A model generated the notes under the pieces. It had not been told where the DNA came from. It made no database searches and was given only the letters and a program-made list of their open reading frames with translations. A DNA stretch of 42,390 bases from Paraburkholderia sp. GTDB taxonomy: Bacteria; Pseudomonadota; Gammaproteobacteria; Burkholderiales; Burkholderiaceae. Made by a program: the position numbers and the translations under genes. Positions 7,848 through 15,243 of this stretch are shown piece by piece; position 1 is the stretch's first letter, and each line of letters begins with the position of its first letter. The DNA lies in the NCBI RefSeq assembly GCF_024281035.1, contig NZ_JAMXLH010000055.1, positions 1-42,390 on the forward strand. Direction: 5' to 3'.

Positions 7848-8381
7848 AAATCCTCCTCAAATTATCGATGTCCCCGACGCTATATCGGCAGGGGACGTAA
7901 AACCTTAAACCATACAAACCATGCACTGGCTATATGCCACCGATTACGGCGGAGGAGATTCGGAGGATCAATGCCCATTGCATTATTCAGCAGGTACTTC
8001 CAAAGCGATCATTCTCTGCACTTCCGATCAAATGGCTGCAACGAAAAGTACTGCGACATTTCGGACAAGATCCCCTTTCAAAAGCTTTCAATATCCGATC
8101 AGATCGCCTGCAGCAGCTGCCACCAAATGATTAATTCTTCCGCACAGGAAACAGAGATATGCGCAGGACTGCTTGATGACAAGTGGAAAAGTCGATAATT
8201 ATCTGCGCACCCACCACCTGCCTTGAGTCCGACCTTCGCTGCCGCCCCACCGTTGAATACACTCGCACTTTGTTAGTGTTTGGGTCAATTTGACATCCGC
8301 GCCGCATCCTCAGTGGTCGAGTTTCGAATGCCACTTGTTTTGGCTACGTCGGCGAAACCTCGACCCCACCGAACGGCCGAC
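7848..8381. other. Low-GC gap without supported genes
   Basis: Over 500 bp of clearly lower-GC sequence separates the lipoprotein from the toxin-antitoxin promoter. Three overlapping short frames of 60-75 codons (7921-8198) have no ribosome binding site and no family features. The stretch looks like decayed or non-coding accessory DNA. Confidence 0.55.
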
Positions 8382-8410
8382 TTGCCTCAAGACGGTCGGT
8401 GGCGGATAAT
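8382..8410 (+). promoter_or_regulatory. Promoter of the toxin-antitoxin operon
   Basis: TTGCCT (8382-8387) and GATAAT (8405-8410) are separated by exactly 17 bp, a good sigma-70 promoter. The -10 box directly abuts the 18-bp palindrome at 8411-8428. Confidence 0.75.
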
Positions 8411-8428
8411 GCATCGCAATTGCGATGC
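8411..8428. promoter_or_regulatory. Palindromic operator of the toxin-antitoxin operon
   Basis: GCATCGCAATTGCGATGC is a perfect 18-bp palindrome covering the expected transcription start, between the -10 box and the antitoxin ATG. Ribbon-helix-helix antitoxins bind such sites as dimers to repress their own operon, so this is the likely autoregulatory operator. Confidence 0.75.
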
Positions 8429-8441
8429 GCCGGGAGACATC

Positions 8442-8720
8442 ATGAAATCTGCCACCTTTCCATCCATCCGGGTCGAGCCGGAGCTACGCGACGCTGCCGA
8501 AAGCGTCCTCGGCGAGGGAGAAACGCTTTCAGGCTTCGTCGAGCAATCGATCCGCGAGGGCATCGAGCGGCGTCGCAACCAAAGCGAGTTCATTGCCCGT
8601 GGCATCGCATCGCGCGAAGCGGCTAAACGCACCGGCGACTACCTGTCTGCTTCTGAAGTGCTGGAAAATCTGGAACGGCGGCTCGATGCCCTTCGCGCCA
8701 GGAAGGCGAAACCTCGATGA
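8442..8720 (+). CDS. Ribbon-helix-helix antitoxin of a type II system
   Basis: This 92-residue protein has an N-terminal ribbon-helix-helix (residues about 4-45: TFPSIRVEPELRDAAESVL and the helix SGFVEQSIREGIERR). A charged helical C-terminus (SREAAKRTGDYLSASEVLENLERRL) would wrap the toxin. It resembles the YlcI/YnfO-like antitoxin group. The ATG at 8442 follows GGGAGA at a proper distance. Its stop overlaps the toxin start in an ATGA, giving translational coupling. It is expected to neutralise the downstream toxin and repress the operon by binding the palindrome at 8411-8428; both are inferred from the family. Confidence 0.88.
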   Translation: MKSATFPSIRVEPELRDAAESVLGEGETLSGFVEQSIREGIERRRNQSEFIARGIASREAAKRTGDYLSASEVLENLERRLDALRARKAKPR

Positions 8721-9025
8721 CGTATAAAGTCCGGTTCACGCGTGCGGCTTCGAATGATCTGGACCGTCTTTATAGCTTCATCGTCGATCGCGACGATGCC
8801 GATGTCGAACTCGCTGCGCGCGCACTTGTGGCCATTACTGCCGGCATAGCGACACTTGAATCGTCGCCGTTTACTTGCCGCAAAGCGCATTCGTCCATGC
8901 CGTTTCTGCGGGAACTGATCATTCCGTTCGGCGCAACGGGATATGTTGCGCTGTTCGAAATCGACGGCGATCGGACCGTGACAATCCTTGCAGTGCGCCA
9001 TCAACGCGAAAGCGATTACTACTGA
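8717..9025 (+). CDS. ParE/RelE-superfamily toxin
   Basis: This 102-residue basic protein has the ParE/RelE fold. The N-terminal strand YKVRFTRAASNDLDRLYSFI and helix are typical. They are followed by LATLESSPFTCRKAH-like sequence (TLESSPFTCRKAHS), a strand RELIIPFGATGYVALFEI and the C-terminal strand VTILAVRHQRESDYY. The RHQRE.DYY ending is characteristic of ParE-type members, which often poison DNA gyrase; RelE members cut mRNA. The sequence leans to ParE, but the target is not certain. It overlaps the antitoxin by four bases. The pair sits at the right edge of the lower-GC accessory stretch. Confidence 0.9.
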   Translation: MTYKVRFTRAASNDLDRLYSFIVDRDDADVELAARALVAITAGIATLESSPFTCRKAHSSMPFLRELIIPFGATGYVALFEIDGDRTVTILAVRHQRESDYY

Positions 9026-9109
9026 GCCGGAGTTGTTGATACAGGAGGAGCGCTCGAAGCGAAATAGCGCGTTGCGCGCTGAGAAGGGACGTAACCTCGG
9101 GCCAGGAAG

Positions 9110-9610
9110 CTACATCGGCAACCACTGACGCAACACCTCCCACGTGCACAGCTTCGCGTCGTAAGACAGCGACGCGTACGCCGGGCTGCTCGACGGCAAC
9201 CGGATGAGCCGATATCGATCCGCCGTCTCACCAAGCGCCCGCATCCCGATCTTCTCGGCGGTCCCGCCATTAAAGGCGATGGCGACCAGATTCGGCAAAG
9301 TATCGATAAGCGCGATCAAGTCGTTGCTTGCGTGGTCGCGTATGCGGCTGTCGAGGCTCCCAATTCGGCGAGCCTCAGCAACAACATCCCAAAGACCGAT
9401 GTGATGATCCAGTAGCGCTCGCAACCGCGCTGCATAGTCGAGTTCGATTAGAGGCACGCCGATCGTATCGCCAACCAGATTAAAAAACTTGTTCTGTGGA
9501 TTCGCATAGTACTGCCCGTGAGCGAGCGAAACCTCACCGGGCAAGCTGCCTAAAATCAGCACGCGCGTCATCTCATCGACGACAGGTGCAAAACACCGCT
9601 TGAAAGTCAT
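9110..9610 (-). CDS. DNA-deoxyinosine (hypoxanthine) glycosylase
   Basis: This 166-residue base-excision repair enzyme belongs to the uracil-DNA-glycosylase superfamily, family 6 (hypoxanthine-DNA glycosylase). The first motif is LILGSLPGEVSLAHGQYYANPQN with NKFF, where the asparagine in NPQN is expected to be catalytic. The last motif is LPSSSPAYA, the DNA-intercalating loop. Such enzymes remove hypoxanthine formed by adenine deamination. GGAGGGG precedes the ATG. It is convergent with the toxin gene and only 18 bp from the stop of ubiC upstream on the same strand, so it may be co-transcribed with ubiC. Length is normal for the family. Confidence 0.88.
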   Translation of the reverse strand: MTFKRCFAPVVDEMTRVLILGSLPGEVSLAHGQYYANPQNKFFNLVGDTIGVPLIELDYAARLRALLDHHIGLWDVVAEARRIGSLDSRIRDHASNDLIALIDTLPNLVAIAFNGGTAEKIGMRALGETADRYRLIRLPSSSPAYASLSYDAKLCTWEVLRQWLPM

Positions 9611-9628
9611 GGCCCCTCCGGCAACGGC

Positions 9629-10300
9629 TCAACGCGACGCGGGAAGCTCGCGTTGCGCCGCGTGCGCACGCGAAGCGGTGTGATCGAGGGGGCCGCGTTC
9701 GCGTCCCGAGTGCACCACACGGTCGACATGTGCGGCACGCGCAGCATGAGCAAGACGCGCCCACAGCGCGGGCAGCATGCACTCGGTGACGAGCAAAGGC
9801 GCGCCGTGCCGCTCGAACACCGAGCGGCGCGCCGCATAAGCATGCGGTACCCATCCAGCTGTCGCATTCGCGGCGAGCGCATGCAGCGCGTGCCGCGCAT
9901 TCACACGTCGGCTCACGAGCGCCGAGCGCGCCACGCCGCTGTCGCGATAGAGGAGTTCCGCCAGCGGGCGCGTGCGCAGGCTGCGCATCGCGCGCCACGC
10001 GCCGTGGCTCGCAGCAAGCGGTGTCGCACTGTGCGCGGCGACGAACGGCACGCCGTCGACCACGAGCACGATCTCGCGCACCCACGCGCTCGCGCGCGGA
10101 GCAAGACCCAGTGCCGCGCACTCGTCGGGCCACGGCAGCTCGACGGCCTCGTGGGTCACGCGCACCTCGACGTGTCCGAGCGTGCGCAAATGCGCGGTGA
10201 GCGAGCCGCCGCGCGTGAGCCAGTCTTTCTGATCGGCGCTGAAGCCGGGCATGGGCGCGACGCGCCAGTGCGCGTCGGCGGCATCGAATCGGATGGACAT
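9629..10300 (-). CDS. ubiC: Chorismate pyruvate-lyase (4-hydroxybenzoate synthetase)
   Basis: UbiC makes 4-hydroxybenzoate and pyruvate from chorismate, the first committed step of ubiquinone synthesis. This 223-residue form contains DWLTRGGSLTAHLR, the strand REIVLVVDGVPFVAAHSATP, RPLAELLY and the late TECMLPALW with the conserved glutamate. These follow the family order. The C-terminus is about 40 residues longer than E. coli UbiC. I start at ATG 10300 (MSIRFDAAD). A second ATG three codons upstream is less likely because a TATAAT box overlaps it. A terminator at 10345-10389 separates it from htpG upstream. No ubiA is present in the window. Confidence 0.9.
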   Translation of the reverse strand: MSIRFDAADAHWRVAPMPGFSADQKDWLTRGGSLTAHLRTLGHVEVRVTHEAVELPWPDECAALGLAPRASAWVREIVLVVDGVPFVAAHSATPLAASHGAWRAMRSLRTRPLAELLYRDSGVARSALVSRRVNARHALHALAANATAGWVPHAYAARRSVFERHGAPLLVTECMLPALWARLAHAARAAHVDRVVHSGRERGPLDHTASRAHAAQRELPASR

Positions 10301-10307
10301 GGCGCGC

Positions 10308-10313
10308 ATTATA
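10308..10313 (-). promoter_or_regulatory. -10 box directly before ubiC start
   Basis: TATAAT on the minus strand ends seven bases before the ubiC ATG, which puts the predicted transcription start on or next to the start codon. No ribosome binding site can be seen. A TTGCAC lies upstream, but its spacer of 20 bp is too long to be a normal -35. Confidence 0.5.
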
Positions 10314-10344
10314 GGCCGCGAATATCCGGCTTCGTGCAAACGCA

Positions 10345-10389
10345 CGCAAAAGAAAAAACCCCTCGCGGCGCACAGGCCGCAAGGGGTTT
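10345..10389 (-). terminator. Rho-independent terminator of htpG
   Basis: A 14-bp stem with one mismatch (10356-10369 with 10376-10389) has a six-base loop, and the minus strand continues into TTTTTTCTTTT. It lies about 50 bp after the htpG stop and before the ubiC promoter. Confidence 0.93.
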
Positions 10390-10441
10390 AGAAGCACTTA
10401 CGCCGCGCACGCCACGCAGGCGCGCCACGCGTGCTGCGCCG

Positions 10442-12367
10442 TCAACCCGCTCGCGCGAGCAGCAGCGTGTTGGTGCGCTTCACGAAGCTCGCGGGATCGT
10501 CGAGCGCGCCGCCTTCCGCAAGCAGCGCCTGATCGAAGAGCAGATGGCACCAGTCCGCGAAGTCGGCGTGATCGGCGGCCAACCCCTTCACGAGCGGGTG
10601 CTCCGGATTCACCTCCAGAATCGGATGCGATTCGGGCGCCTGCTGGCCCGCCGCCTTCAGCATGCGCTGCAGATAGCCGCTCATTTCGCCCTCGTCGGCC
10701 ACGAGGCACGACGGCGAATCGGTCAGGCGGAACGTGAGGCGCACGTCCTTCGCCTTGTCCTTGAGCGTCTCCTTCATGCGCTCGACGAGCGGCTTCAACG
10801 CTTCGCTCACCTTCTCCTGCTGCTGCTTTTCCTCGTCGTTGAGCGCGCCGAGGTCGAGGTCGCCGCGCGCAACGCTCACGAGCGCCTTGCCGTCGAACTC
10901 ATTGAGGTACGAGAGCATCCACTCGTCCACGCGGTCCGTGAGCAGCAGCACTTCCACGCCCTTCTTGCGGAACACTTCCAGATGCGGGCTGTTCTTCGCG
11001 GCTTGCCAGGTATCGGCGGTGACGTAGTAGATCTTCGTCTGCTCGGGCTTCATGCGCGCCACGTAATCGGCCAGCGAAACGTTCTGCTGGGCCGTGTCGC
11101 CGTGCGTCGTCGCGAAACGCAGCAGCTTTGCAATGCGCTCGCGATTCGCGAAGTCCTCGCCGATGCCTTCCTTCAGCACCTGGCCGAATTCCGTCCAGAA
11201 CGTGGCGAATTTCGCCTTGTCTTCGTCCGTCGTATCGGCGTCCGTCTGCGCCGGATCGGCGGCTTGCGCCATCTCTTCCAGCATGGACAGCACGCGCTTG
11301 GTCACGCCGTCGCGAATCGCCTTGACGTCGCGGCTTTCCTGCAGGATTTCACGCGAGACGTTCAGCGGCAGGTCGCTCGAATCGACCACGCCCTTCACGA
11401 AGCGCAGATAGGCGGGCAGCAGCTGTTCGGCGTCGTCCATGATGAAGACGCGCTTCACGTAGAGCTTCAGCCCGCCGCGATGCTCGCGGTTCCACATGTC
11501 GAACGGCGCATGCGCGGGCACGTACAGCAGTTGCGTGTATTCGCTGCGGCCTTCGACCCGGTTATGCGTCCACGCGAGCGGATTCTGGTGATCGTGCGCG
11601 AGATGCTGATAGAACTGCTGATACTGCTCGTCGCCGATCTCGCTCTTCGAACGCGTCCACAACGCGCTCGCCTGGTTGATGGTTTCGAACGCATCCTTCG
11701 TGACCATCTCGTTCTTTTCGGCGTCCCATTCTTCCGCTTTCATTTCGATGGGCAGGCCGACGTGATCCGAATACTTCTGGATGATCGTCTTGAGCTTCCA
11801 CGAGGAGAGCAGCTCGTCCTCGTCTTCGCGCAGATGCAGCGTGATCGTCGTGCCGCGCGATGCGCGCTCGATTGCCTCGACCGAGAATTCGCCCTCGCCC
11901 GCGCTTTCCCAGCGCACGGCCTGCGACGCGGGCAGGCCCGCGCGGCGGCTCTCGACGGTGATCTTGTCCGCAACGATGAAACCCGAGTAGAAACCCACGC
12001 CGAACTGGCCGATCAGCGCCGCGTCCTTTTGCTGGTCGCCGGACAGCTTGCCGAAGAATTCCTTCGTGCCCGAGCGCGCGATCGTGCCGAGATTCGCGAC
12101 CACTTCGTCATGGCTCATGCCAATGCCGTTGTCGTCGATCGTGACGGTGCGCGCGGCCTTGTCGTAACCCACGCGGATACGCAGGATCGCATCGTCTTCG
12201 TACAGCGCGCTGTTCGCGATCGCCTCGAAGCGCAGCTTGTCGGCCGCGTCCGATGCGTTCGAAATCAGCTCGCGCAGGAAGATCTCCTTGTTGCTGTACA
12301 GCGAATGGATCATCAGGTGCAGAAGCTGTTTCACTTCCGCCTGGAAGCTCATCGTTTCTTGAGCCAT
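10442..12367 (-). CDS. htpG: Molecular chaperone HtpG (bacterial Hsp90)
   Basis: HtpG is a cytoplasmic ATP-dependent dimeric chaperone. The 641-residue length is normal. The GHKL ATPase domain (1-230) shows SNKEIFLRELISNASDAADKLR, the DNGIGM loop and GQFGVGFYSGF. The middle domain contains KLYVKRVFIMDDAEQLLPAYLRFVKGVVDS, followed by LPLNVSREILQ, and the C-terminal dimerisation region ends with LLLARAG. The longest of these segments are given only in part where needed to identify the family. AAGGA precedes the ATG, and a heat-shock promoter lies about 80-110 bp upstream. The gene is monocistronic: a strong terminator follows. Confidence 0.98.
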   Translation of the reverse strand: MAQETMSFQAEVKQLLHLMIHSLYSNKEIFLRELISNASDAADKLRFEAIANSALYEDDAILRIRVGYDKAARTVTIDDNGIGMSHDEVVANLGTIARSGTKEFFGKLSGDQQKDAALIGQFGVGFYSGFIVADKITVESRRAGLPASQAVRWESAGEGEFSVEAIERASRGTTITLHLREDEDELLSSWKLKTIIQKYSDHVGLPIEMKAEEWDAEKNEMVTKDAFETINQASALWTRSKSEIGDEQYQQFYQHLAHDHQNPLAWTHNRVEGRSEYTQLLYVPAHAPFDMWNREHRGGLKLYVKRVFIMDDAEQLLPAYLRFVKGVVDSSDLPLNVSREILQESRDVKAIRDGVTKRVLSMLEEMAQAADPAQTDADTTDEDKAKFATFWTEFGQVLKEGIGEDFANRERIAKLLRFATTHGDTAQQNVSLADYVARMKPEQTKIYYVTADTWQAAKNSPHLEVFRKKGVEVLLLTDRVDEWMLSYLNEFDGKALVSVARGDLDLGALNDEEKQQQEKVSEALKPLVERMKETLKDKAKDVRLTFRLTDSPSCLVADEGEMSGYLQRMLKAAGQQAPESHPILEVNPEHPLVKGLAADHADFADWCHLLFDQALLAEGGALDDPASFVKRTNTLLLARAG

Positions 12368-12451
12368 GTTCGAGGGTCCTTTTTCGTTGCAATGCGGGTG
12401 TAAGAGGTTCGGCGCCGCGTACGGCGACGGTGCGCGGCGCGCCGTGCGCAG

Positions 12452-12480
12452 ACTTGGGGACGCACGGCGCGTATTTCAAG
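12452..12480 (-). promoter_or_regulatory. htpG: Heat-shock (sigma-32/RpoH) promoter of htpG
   Basis: On the minus strand CTTGAAA (12480 down to 12474) and CCCCAAGT (12459 down to 12452) are separated by 14 bp. The RpoH consensus is CTTGAAA, 12-16 bp, CCCCATNT; only the sixth base of the -10 element region deviates. Transcription would start near 12445, giving a leader of about 75 bases before the htpG ATG. Confidence 0.88.
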
Positions 12481-12501
12481 GGCCAGCCTCGTGTGCCAGC
12501 G

Positions 12502-14010
12502 TCACGTTCCGGCAGCCGTGCCGCGCCGCGCGACGCGGTCCAGATAGTTCGTCAGGAACGACGAAAGCGCCGGATCGCCGCAGTTCGCGACGTTAAAACG
12601 CATCCAGGTGGTCGGCGACTGGTGCGGCGAAAAGAGGCTCCCCGGCGTCAACAGAAAGCCCGCTTCGTGCCCGGCCGCGGTGAGCGCATCGGCGCAGACG
12701 CCCGTGTCGGCCCACAGGAACATGCCCGCTCCCGGCGCAGTAAAAAGGCGCATGCCCGTGCGTTCGAGCATGCGCGCGGCCTTGTCGCGCACGCCGTCGA
12801 GCCGTGCGCGCAGGCGCTCCACATGGCGCCGGTAATGCCCTTCGGTGAGCACGCGATAGAGCACGCGCTCGTTGAGTTCGGGGCTCGTCATGCCCACCAG
12901 CATCTTCTGGTCGCTCACCGCCTGCACGACATCGCGCGCGGCGGCGATGAAACCCACGCGCAGGTTCGGCGCGAGCGTCTTCGAAAAGCTGCCCAGATAG
13001 ATCACGCGGCGCAACTGATCGAGGCTCGCCAGACGCGTGGCCGGATAGCCTGCCGGACAGAGGTCGCCGTAAATGTCGTCCTCGACGACGATGAAGTCGT
13101 ACTGCTCCGCGAGCCGCAGGATGCGAAACGCCTGCGCGGCCGTAAGCGAGGTGCCGGTGGGGTTTTGCAGCACCGAGTTGATGACGAGCATCTTCGGCCG
13201 CCATGTCGTCACGAGCGACTCCAGCGCGTCGAGATCGGGACCCTCGGGCGTATACGGCATGCCGACGAGCCGCGCGCCTTGCGACGCGAAGCGCCCGAAC
13301 ATCTGGAACCACGCGGGGTCTCCAACCACCACGGTGTCGCCCGGCTGCACGTAGAGGCGCGCGAGCAGATCGATGGCCTGCGTGACGCCCGACACCATCA
13401 CGATCTGGTCAGGCGTCGCGCCAATCTCGAACTCGGCAAGGCGCGTCTGCAACTGCTGGCGCACGGGCAGGAAACCCTGCGGCGAGCCGAAGCCGAGCAT
13501 CTGCGCGCCGCTCTGGCGTCCGAGCGAGCGCAGCGCGCCCGCGATCAGTTCGCCGTCGAGCCAGCGCGCGGGCAGATAGCCGAGACCCGGCCCCTTCTCC
13601 GGATGCGTCGAAGTCTGGAGCATGTTGCGCAGCAGCCAGACCACGTCGAGGGTGGGCGGCAAAATCGGCTCAAGCGGCTCGCCTGCGTCGGCCGGGCCGT
13701 TCACGGCGTTCACGGACTGCGTGCGGCGCTCGATGGCCGTCACGTTGGCGAGCCGCTCGCGCACATAAAAGCCCGAGCCGCGCCGCGAGTCGAGATAGCC
13801 CTGCGCGACAAGCCGTTCGTAAGCTTCGACCACCGTGAAGCGCGACACGCCTTTGTCGAGTGCGAGCTTGCGGATCGACGGCATGCGCATGCCGGGGCGG
13901 AACACGCGCTCCTCGATGCGGCGGCGGCCCCACTGCACGAGCTGGTCGACGAGCGTGAGCGTAGCCGCGTCGTGCGGCGCCGGAATCTGGTCGAGTGGAA
14001 CGGAGGACAT
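12502..14010 (-). CDS. MocR-type PLP-dependent transcription regulator
   Basis: This 502-residue fusion joins a GntR winged helix (about residues 20-90, with MRMPSIRKLALDKGVSRFTV and LVAQGYLDSRRGSGFYV) to a class I aminotransferase-like domain. The PLP-binding lysine is K344 in GSFSKTLAPNLRVG, and NPTGTSL and VVEDDIYGDL are also present. MocR proteins sense PLP or an amino compound through this domain and usually control a divergent gene. Here that is the EamA transporter, with three TGTACCG motifs between them. The ATG at 14010 has GGGAG seven bases before it, so the upstream TTG is not used. The effector is unknown. Confidence 0.93.
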   Translation of the reverse strand: MSSVPLDQIPAPHDAATLTLVDQLVQWGRRRIEERVFRPGMRMPSIRKLALDKGVSRFTVVEAYERLVAQGYLDSRRGSGFYVRERLANVTAIERRTQSVNAVNGPADAGEPLEPILPPTLDVVWLLRNMLQTSTHPEKGPGLGYLPARWLDGELIAGALRSLGRQSGAQMLGFGSPQGFLPVRQQLQTRLAEFEIGATPDQIVMVSGVTQAIDLLARLYVQPGDTVVVGDPAWFQMFGRFASQGARLVGMPYTPEGPDLDALESLVTTWRPKMLVINSVLQNPTGTSLTAAQAFRILRLAEQYDFIVVEDDIYGDLCPAGYPATRLASLDQLRRVIYLGSFSKTLAPNLRVGFIAAARDVVQAVSDQKMLVGMTSPELNERVLYRVLTEGHYRRHVERLRARLDGVRDKAARMLERTGMRLFTAPGAGMFLWADTGVCADALTAAGHEAGFLLTPGSLFSPHQSPTTWMRFNVANCGDPALSSFLTNYLDRVARRGTAAGT

Positions 14011-14023
14011 GGCGGCTCCCAAC

Positions 14024-14080
14024 TGTACCGAACACTATCGGGCCGATTGTACCGTTACTGTCAGACTCCCTACCGGTACA
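14024..14080. promoter_or_regulatory. Three TGTACCG boxes, likely MocR operator
   Basis: TGTACCG occurs at 14024-14030 and 14048-14054 as a direct repeat, and again inverted at 14074-14080 (CGGTACA, inside the palindrome TACCGGTA). Centre spacings are 24 and 26 bp. MocR proteins typically bind two or more such repeats. The array sits directly between the divergent mocR and EamA genes. Confidence 0.65.
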
Positions 14081-14176
14081 TTCGATGTCATGCCTACCGG
14101 CAAGGGTCGGGTCTGCGCATCCGGAAACTGTCCGGATCTGCCGATCCAGGCGCTGCCGCTCACCGACACTCGAACA

Positions 14177-15085
14177 ATGAAAGCACGCGAAACCCAGGGC
14201 ATGCTGCTCGGCCTCCTCGGCGTCATCACCTTCAGCCTCACGCTGCCGATGACGCGCATCGTCGTCGCCGAATTCCATCCGATCCTCAACGGCCTCGGCC
14301 GTGCGCTCGCCGCCGCCGTGCCCGCCGCGGTGCTGCTTGCCGTGCGCCGCGAAAAGCGCCCCACGTGGCCGCAGGTGAAAAGCCTCGCCGTCGTGTCGCT
14401 CGGCGTGATCGTCGGTTATCCCGTGTTTTCCGCGTGGGCGATGAAGACCGTGCCCGCCTCGCACGGCGCCATCGTCAACGGTTTGCAGCCGCTCGCCGTC
14501 GCGATCTACGCCGCGTGGCTCTCCCACGAGCGGCCCTCGAAGGCCTTCTGGCTCAGCGCGCTCACCGGCAGCGCGCTCGTCGTCGCATTCGCGCTGCAGG
14601 CGGGCGGCGGCGCGCTCCATGCGGGCGATGCGTGGATGCTCGTGGCAGTCGGCATCGGCGGGCTCGGTTATGCGGAAGGCGCGCGGCTCGCGCGCGAGCT
14701 GGGCGGCTGGCAGGTGATCTGCTGGGCGCTCGTGCTGTCCGCGCCGTTCCTCGCGCTGCCGGTCGGCTGGCTCGCCTTCCAGCACCATCTCGCGCACCCC
14801 GGTCCGGTCGCGCTCAAGACGTGGCTCGCGTTCGGCTACGTCACGCTGTTCTCGCAGTTCATCGGCTTCTTTGCGTGGTACGCCGGGCTCGCGATGGGCG
14901 GCACCGCGCGCGTGGGCCAGGTGCAACTGCTGCAGATTTTCTTCACGATGGCATTCTCGGCGCTGCTGTTCGGCGAGCAGATCGCGCCCGCCGCATGGCT
15001 CTACGCGGCGGCCGTCATCGCCACGGTGATGCTCGGCCGCCGCACGGCGATCCGCACCGCGCCGCTGCCCGTACGCGCCGCCTGA
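14177..15085 (+). CDS. EamA-family (DMT superfamily) exporter
   Basis: This 302-residue inner-membrane protein has ten predicted membrane segments arranged as two five-helix EamA repeats. The first repeat starts MLLGLLGVITFSLTLPMTR, and the second ends in LLFGEQIAPAAWLYAAAVI. The pattern FxxWYxGLxxGGxARVGQVQLLQ in the second repeat is characteristic. Such proteins export amino acids or related metabolites. I chose the ATG at 14177 (MKARETQG), as earlier codons belong to the operator region. It is divergent from the MocR regulator and followed by an aminotransferase, RidA and PhzF on the same strand. An amino acid or amine substrate is therefore likely, by inference. Confidence 0.9.
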   Translation: MKARETQGMLLGLLGVITFSLTLPMTRIVVAEFHPILNGLGRALAAAVPAAVLLAVRREKRPTWPQVKSLAVVSLGVIVGYPVFSAWAMKTVPASHGAIVNGLQPLAVAIYAAWLSHERPSKAFWLSALTGSALVVAFALQAGGGALHAGDAWMLVAVGIGGLGYAEGARLARELGGWQVICWALVLSAPFLALPVGWLAFQHHLAHPGPVALKTWLAFGYVTLFSQFIGFFAWYAGLAMGGTARVGQVQLLQIFFTMAFSALLFGEQIAPAAWLYAAAVIATVMLGRRTAIRTAPLPVRAA

Positions 15086-15129
15086 GGCATTTCGAGGCTG
15101 CGCGTCATCACACAACAGCGCGTGTCTGA

Positions 15130-15199
15130 TTGCACCACACATCGCGCACCACACACTGCGCACCACATATCGCGCACCACATATCGCGCACCCAATATC
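15130..15199. repeat. 14-bp tandem repeat, five copies
   Basis: Five head-to-tail 14-bp units with consensus GCGCACCACATATC run from 15130 to 15199 (the third and fourth are identical). A partial sixth follows. The array fills the gap between the EamA gene and the aminotransferase and ends 44 bp before the latter's ATG. It is open in frame with the aminotransferase from a TTG at 15130, but the ribosome binding site supports the later ATG. Confidence 0.9.
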
Positions 15200-15243
15200 G
15201 CGCCACACGCGTTTTATTCGACAACCCTTTACAGGAGACTTTC

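Noticed and set aside
7921..8198. Three short frames in the low-GC gap
   Set aside because: None has a ribosome binding site or a protein pattern; the products look random. An IS remnant was considered, but no transposase motif or terminal inverted repeat is seen.
9653..15129. Very long plus-strand open frames opposite htpG and the MocR gene
   Set aside because: They are shadows: high-GC codon use on the minus strand removes stops on the opposite strand. Their products are arginine/alanine-rich, with no family features or ribosome binding sites.
15130..15199. CRISPR-like array
   Set aside because: The 14-bp units are contiguous, with no unique spacers and no cas genes. It is a simple tandem repeat. 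The same holds for the other arrays.
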